The notes under the pieces: generated by a model
Told to the model about the DNA's origin: nothing
Seen by the model: the letters and a program-made list of their open reading frames with translations, nothing else
Database searches by the model: none
Shown here: piece after piece, positions 62,125-64,000 of the stretch
Layout of the letters: each line of letters opens with the position of its first letter
How positions within the stretch are numbered: position 1 is the first letter of the stretch
Position numbers and translations under genes: made by a program
Source of the DNA: Erwinia endophytica
GTDB taxonomy: Bacteria; Pseudomonadota; Gammaproteobacteria; Enterobacterales; Enterobacteriaceae
DNA length: 64,000 nt
Direction of reading: 5' to 3'
NCBI RefSeq assembly: GCF_009295515.1
Contig: NZ_RQVV01000053.1
Location: forward strand, 310,001-374,000

Positions 62125-63785
62125 ACATTACGCCGCACAGCGCCCGCCCGGTAGTGGCGGTGGAAAATCTGCGCGTGGTTGCTCATGGTGAAGATGGTCA
62201 TGAGATCCCACTGGTGAGCGATATTCGTTTTAATGTGCAAAAAGGTGAAGTTCTGGCGCTGATTGGTGAGTCCGGGTCGGGTAAAACCACCATTGCGCTG
62301 GCGCTGATGGGCTATGCCCGCCATGGCTGCCATATTACTGCCGGGAATATTCACGTCGCCGGGACTGATGTGACGGCGCTGAGCGCAAAACAGTTGCGCC
62401 AGTTCCGGGGCAACAAAGTGGCCTACATCGCCCAGAGCGCCGCCGCCTCATTCAATCCGGCGATGAAGATTATCGACCAGGTGGTGGAGCCGGTCGTTAT
62501 CCATGGCGTGATGAGCCGGGCCGAAGCCGAGGAAAAAGCACGTCAGTTGTTTCACCAACTGGCATTGCCGGAGCCGGAAAGTATCGGTAAACGTTATCCG
62601 CACCAGGTCTCCGGCGGTCAGTTGCAACGACTGATGACCGCGATGGCGTTGATCGGCGATCCGGAGGTGGTGATCCTTGATGAACCGACTACCGCGCTGG
62701 ATGTGACAACCCAGGTCGAAGTGCTGAAGGTCTTCCGCCAGGTGGTGCGGCAGCGCGGGATGACGGCGGTTTATGTCAGCCACGATCTGGCGGTGGTGGC
62801 GCAGATGGCTGACCGTATTCTGGTGCTGCGAAAAGGGGCGATGGTCGAATATGGCACCACGGAACAACTGCTGCGGGCACCGCAGGCGGAATACAGCCAT
62901 CTGCTGTTGGACGCGGCGAAACTGCAACCCCGGCCCACGCCATGGAAAATGCCTGATGACCGCCAACAGCCTTTACTGGAAGTCCGCGATATTTTCGCCG
63001 GATACGGCCCGCTGGACAGGCAGGGACAGCCGAAAATCCCGATCCTGCATGATATCAACTTCAAACTGTTTCGCGGTCAGGCTATCGGCATTATCGGCGA
63101 GTCTGGCTCAGGGAAAACGACCCTGGCGCATGTGATTGCCGGGCTGAATGTGCCGTCCAGTGGGCATATTCTGTTCAGCGGCCACTATATTGATGGCGAC
63201 ATGCGCCAACGTGCGGAAGACGAGCTGCGGCGTATTCAATATGTCTTCCAGTCAGCCGATACCGCCCTTAACCCGGCGCATACTATTGCGACTATTCTCA
63301 GCCGTCCGTTGCAGCGCTTTCATCGTCTGCGCGGTGCGGCACAGGAGCAGCGGCTGGCTGAACTACTGGAGCTGGTGCAGTTGCCACGTAGCGTATTGAA
63401 CCGCCATCCCTGGGCATTGTCTGGTGGGCAAAAACAACGCGTGAACCTGGCGCGGGCGCTGGCGGCAGAACCCGATTTGATCCTCTGCGATGAAGTGACC
63501 TCGGCACTGGATTCGGTGGTGGCTGCCGCCGTATTGGATTTGATCACTGATCTGCGCCGCGAGCTGGGCTTGTCAGTGATATTTATCAGTCACGATCTGC
63601 ACGCCGTGCGTTCGGTTTGCGATGAAATTATCGTAGTGAAAAAAGGGCGGATGGTGACGCAGGTGGTCCGTGCTGACTACGATAAGCCGTCGACTGAACT
63701 CTATTACGAGCGGCTGAAACGGGCGGTGCCGGAATTGCGGCAAGGCTGGCTGGATGAACATGAAGCTAACGATATTGCGCTGTGA
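62121..63785 (+). CDS. Peptide/opine-type ABC ATPase, fused DppD-DppF pair
   Basis: A 554-residue protein with two complete ABC domains, as in GsiA-type importers where DppD and DppF are fused. Domain 1 has GESGSGKTTIA, VSGGQLQRLMTAMAL and VVILDEPTTALD; domain 2 has GESGSGKTTLA, LSGGQKQRVNLARAL and LILCDEVTSALDSVV. Both sites look active, although domain 2 has Val where DEPTSALD is usual. The start overlaps the upstream permease by 4 bp. It completes the importer. Confidence 0.93.
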   Translation: MNITPHSARPVVAVENLRVVAHGEDGHEIPLVSDIRFNVQKGEVLALIGESGSGKTTIALALMGYARHGCHITAGNIHVAGTDVTALSAKQLRQFRGNKVAYIAQSAAASFNPAMKIIDQVVEPVVIHGVMSRAEAEEKARQLFHQLALPEPESIGKRYPHQVSGGQLQRLMTAMALIGDPEVVILDEPTTALDVTTQVEVLKVFRQVVRQRGMTAVYVSHDLAVVAQMADRILVLRKGAMVEYGTTEQLLRAPQAEYSHLLLDAAKLQPRPTPWKMPDDRQQPLLEVRDIFAGYGPLDRQGQPKIPILHDINFKLFRGQAIGIIGESGSGKTTLAHVIAGLNVPSSGHILFSGHYIDGDMRQRAEDELRRIQYVFQSADTALNPAHTIATILSRPLQRFHRLRGAAQEQRLAELLELVQLPRSVLNRHPWALSGGQKQRVNLARALAAEPDLILCDEVTSALDSVVAAAVLDLITDLRRELGLSVIFISHDLHAVRSVCDEIIVVKKGRMVTQVVRADYDKPSTELYYERLKRAVPELRQGWLDEHEANDIAL

Positions 63786-63817
63786 CGGGCTACCGGGGAT
63801 CGGTAAAGGAGAAGAGG

Positions 63818-64000
63818 GTGAGCGTGCAGATTTTCACTATGAATGAACAACATCTTGATTGGGCGGTCAGCCTGACCCAGCATCTGCAGTGGCCACATCG
63901 TCGTGCCGACTGGCAGCAGGCGCTGTCGCTGGGGGAAGGACTGGTAGCGGAGTTGGATGGTCACCCCGTCGGCACCACGCTGTACTGGCGTTGGGGGGAG
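63818..64000 (+). CDS. GNAT-family N-acetyltransferase, 5' part
   Basis: The first 61 codons of a gene that runs off the right edge. Reading VQIFTMNEQHLDWAVSLTQHLQWPHRRADWQQALSLGEGLVAELDGHPVGTTLYWRWGE, split as an alpha-helical start and the first strands, it has the GNAT pattern (V/A-E-x-DGxPVGT). GTG at 63818 or 63824 could be the start, with AAAGGAG and GAGG upstream. It is 32 bp after the ATPase and likely the next operon gene; acetylation of an amine substrate or product is an inference. Confidence 0.65.
   Translation, partial: MSVQIFTMNEQHLDWAVSLTQHLQWPHRRADWQQALSLGEGLVAELDGHPVGTTLYWRWGE

Overview
The window is chromosomal DNA from a member of the Enterobacterales. Gene order over roughly the first 16 kb (nemA-nemR ... 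ydhL, ydhK-ydhJ-ydhI, slyA, slyB, anmK, mliC, pdxH, tyrS, pdxY, gstA, dtpA) follows the E. coli slyA-tyrS neighbourhood, and later blocks (fecIRABCDE; tRNA-Asn next to nac and cbl) are also enteric. A very large cyclic-glucan synthase, a LuxR-type AHL receptor and the IS load fit a plant-associated or environmental lineage such as the Pectobacteriaceae. That placement is inference; no rRNA is present.

Layout. 1-3.4 kb: nemRA electrophile-response genes with the lipid A phosphoethanolamine transferase eptA inserted between nemR and ydhL, then a YgiW-like OB-fold protein. 3.5-16 kb: the ydhKJI efflux operon divergent from slyA; slyB; anmK; mliC; the vitamin B6/tyrS group; gstA; dtpA. 16-20.3 kb: betIBA for choline to glycine betaine. 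20.5-24.1 kb: a repeat-bearing lipoprotein, an IS6-family element flanked by two broken gene ends, and a small copper-type cluster (DUF2946 protein, CopC, small membrane protein). 24.3-32.9 kb: one 8.6-kb gene for an NdvB/ChvB-type cyclic beta-glucan synthase. 34-41.8 kb: a complete ferric citrate system under a Fur box.

42.0-46.5 kb is a decayed accessory island against a tRNA-Asn gene. It holds a 3' piece of a short-chain dehydrogenase, a 3' piece of a HemN-like radical SAM protein translationally coupled to an intact SRPBCC protein, an intact EVE-domain protein, a frameshifted and truncated ketoacyl synthase, an intact LuxR-family AHL receptor with no luxI, three IS3-family fragments and the 3' end of a group II intron. 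It reads like the wreck of a quorum-regulated, polyketide-like biosynthetic cluster.

47-64 kb: a sugar (inositol/ribose-type) ABC importer; nac with a textbook sigma-54 promoter and NtrC site; cbl; a succinate-semialdehyde-type dehydrogenase; and a long tight operon (aldehyde dehydrogenase, HAD hydrolase, FAD amine/amino-acid oxidase, five-domain peptide-type ABC importer, GNAT acetyltransferase running off the end). The operon has its own sigma-54-type promoter. Together these suggest that the right end is a nitrogen-limitation region, with the operon importing and oxidising an unidentified amine, opine or amino-acid conjugate. This operon and the decayed island are the best candidates for undescribed biology here.
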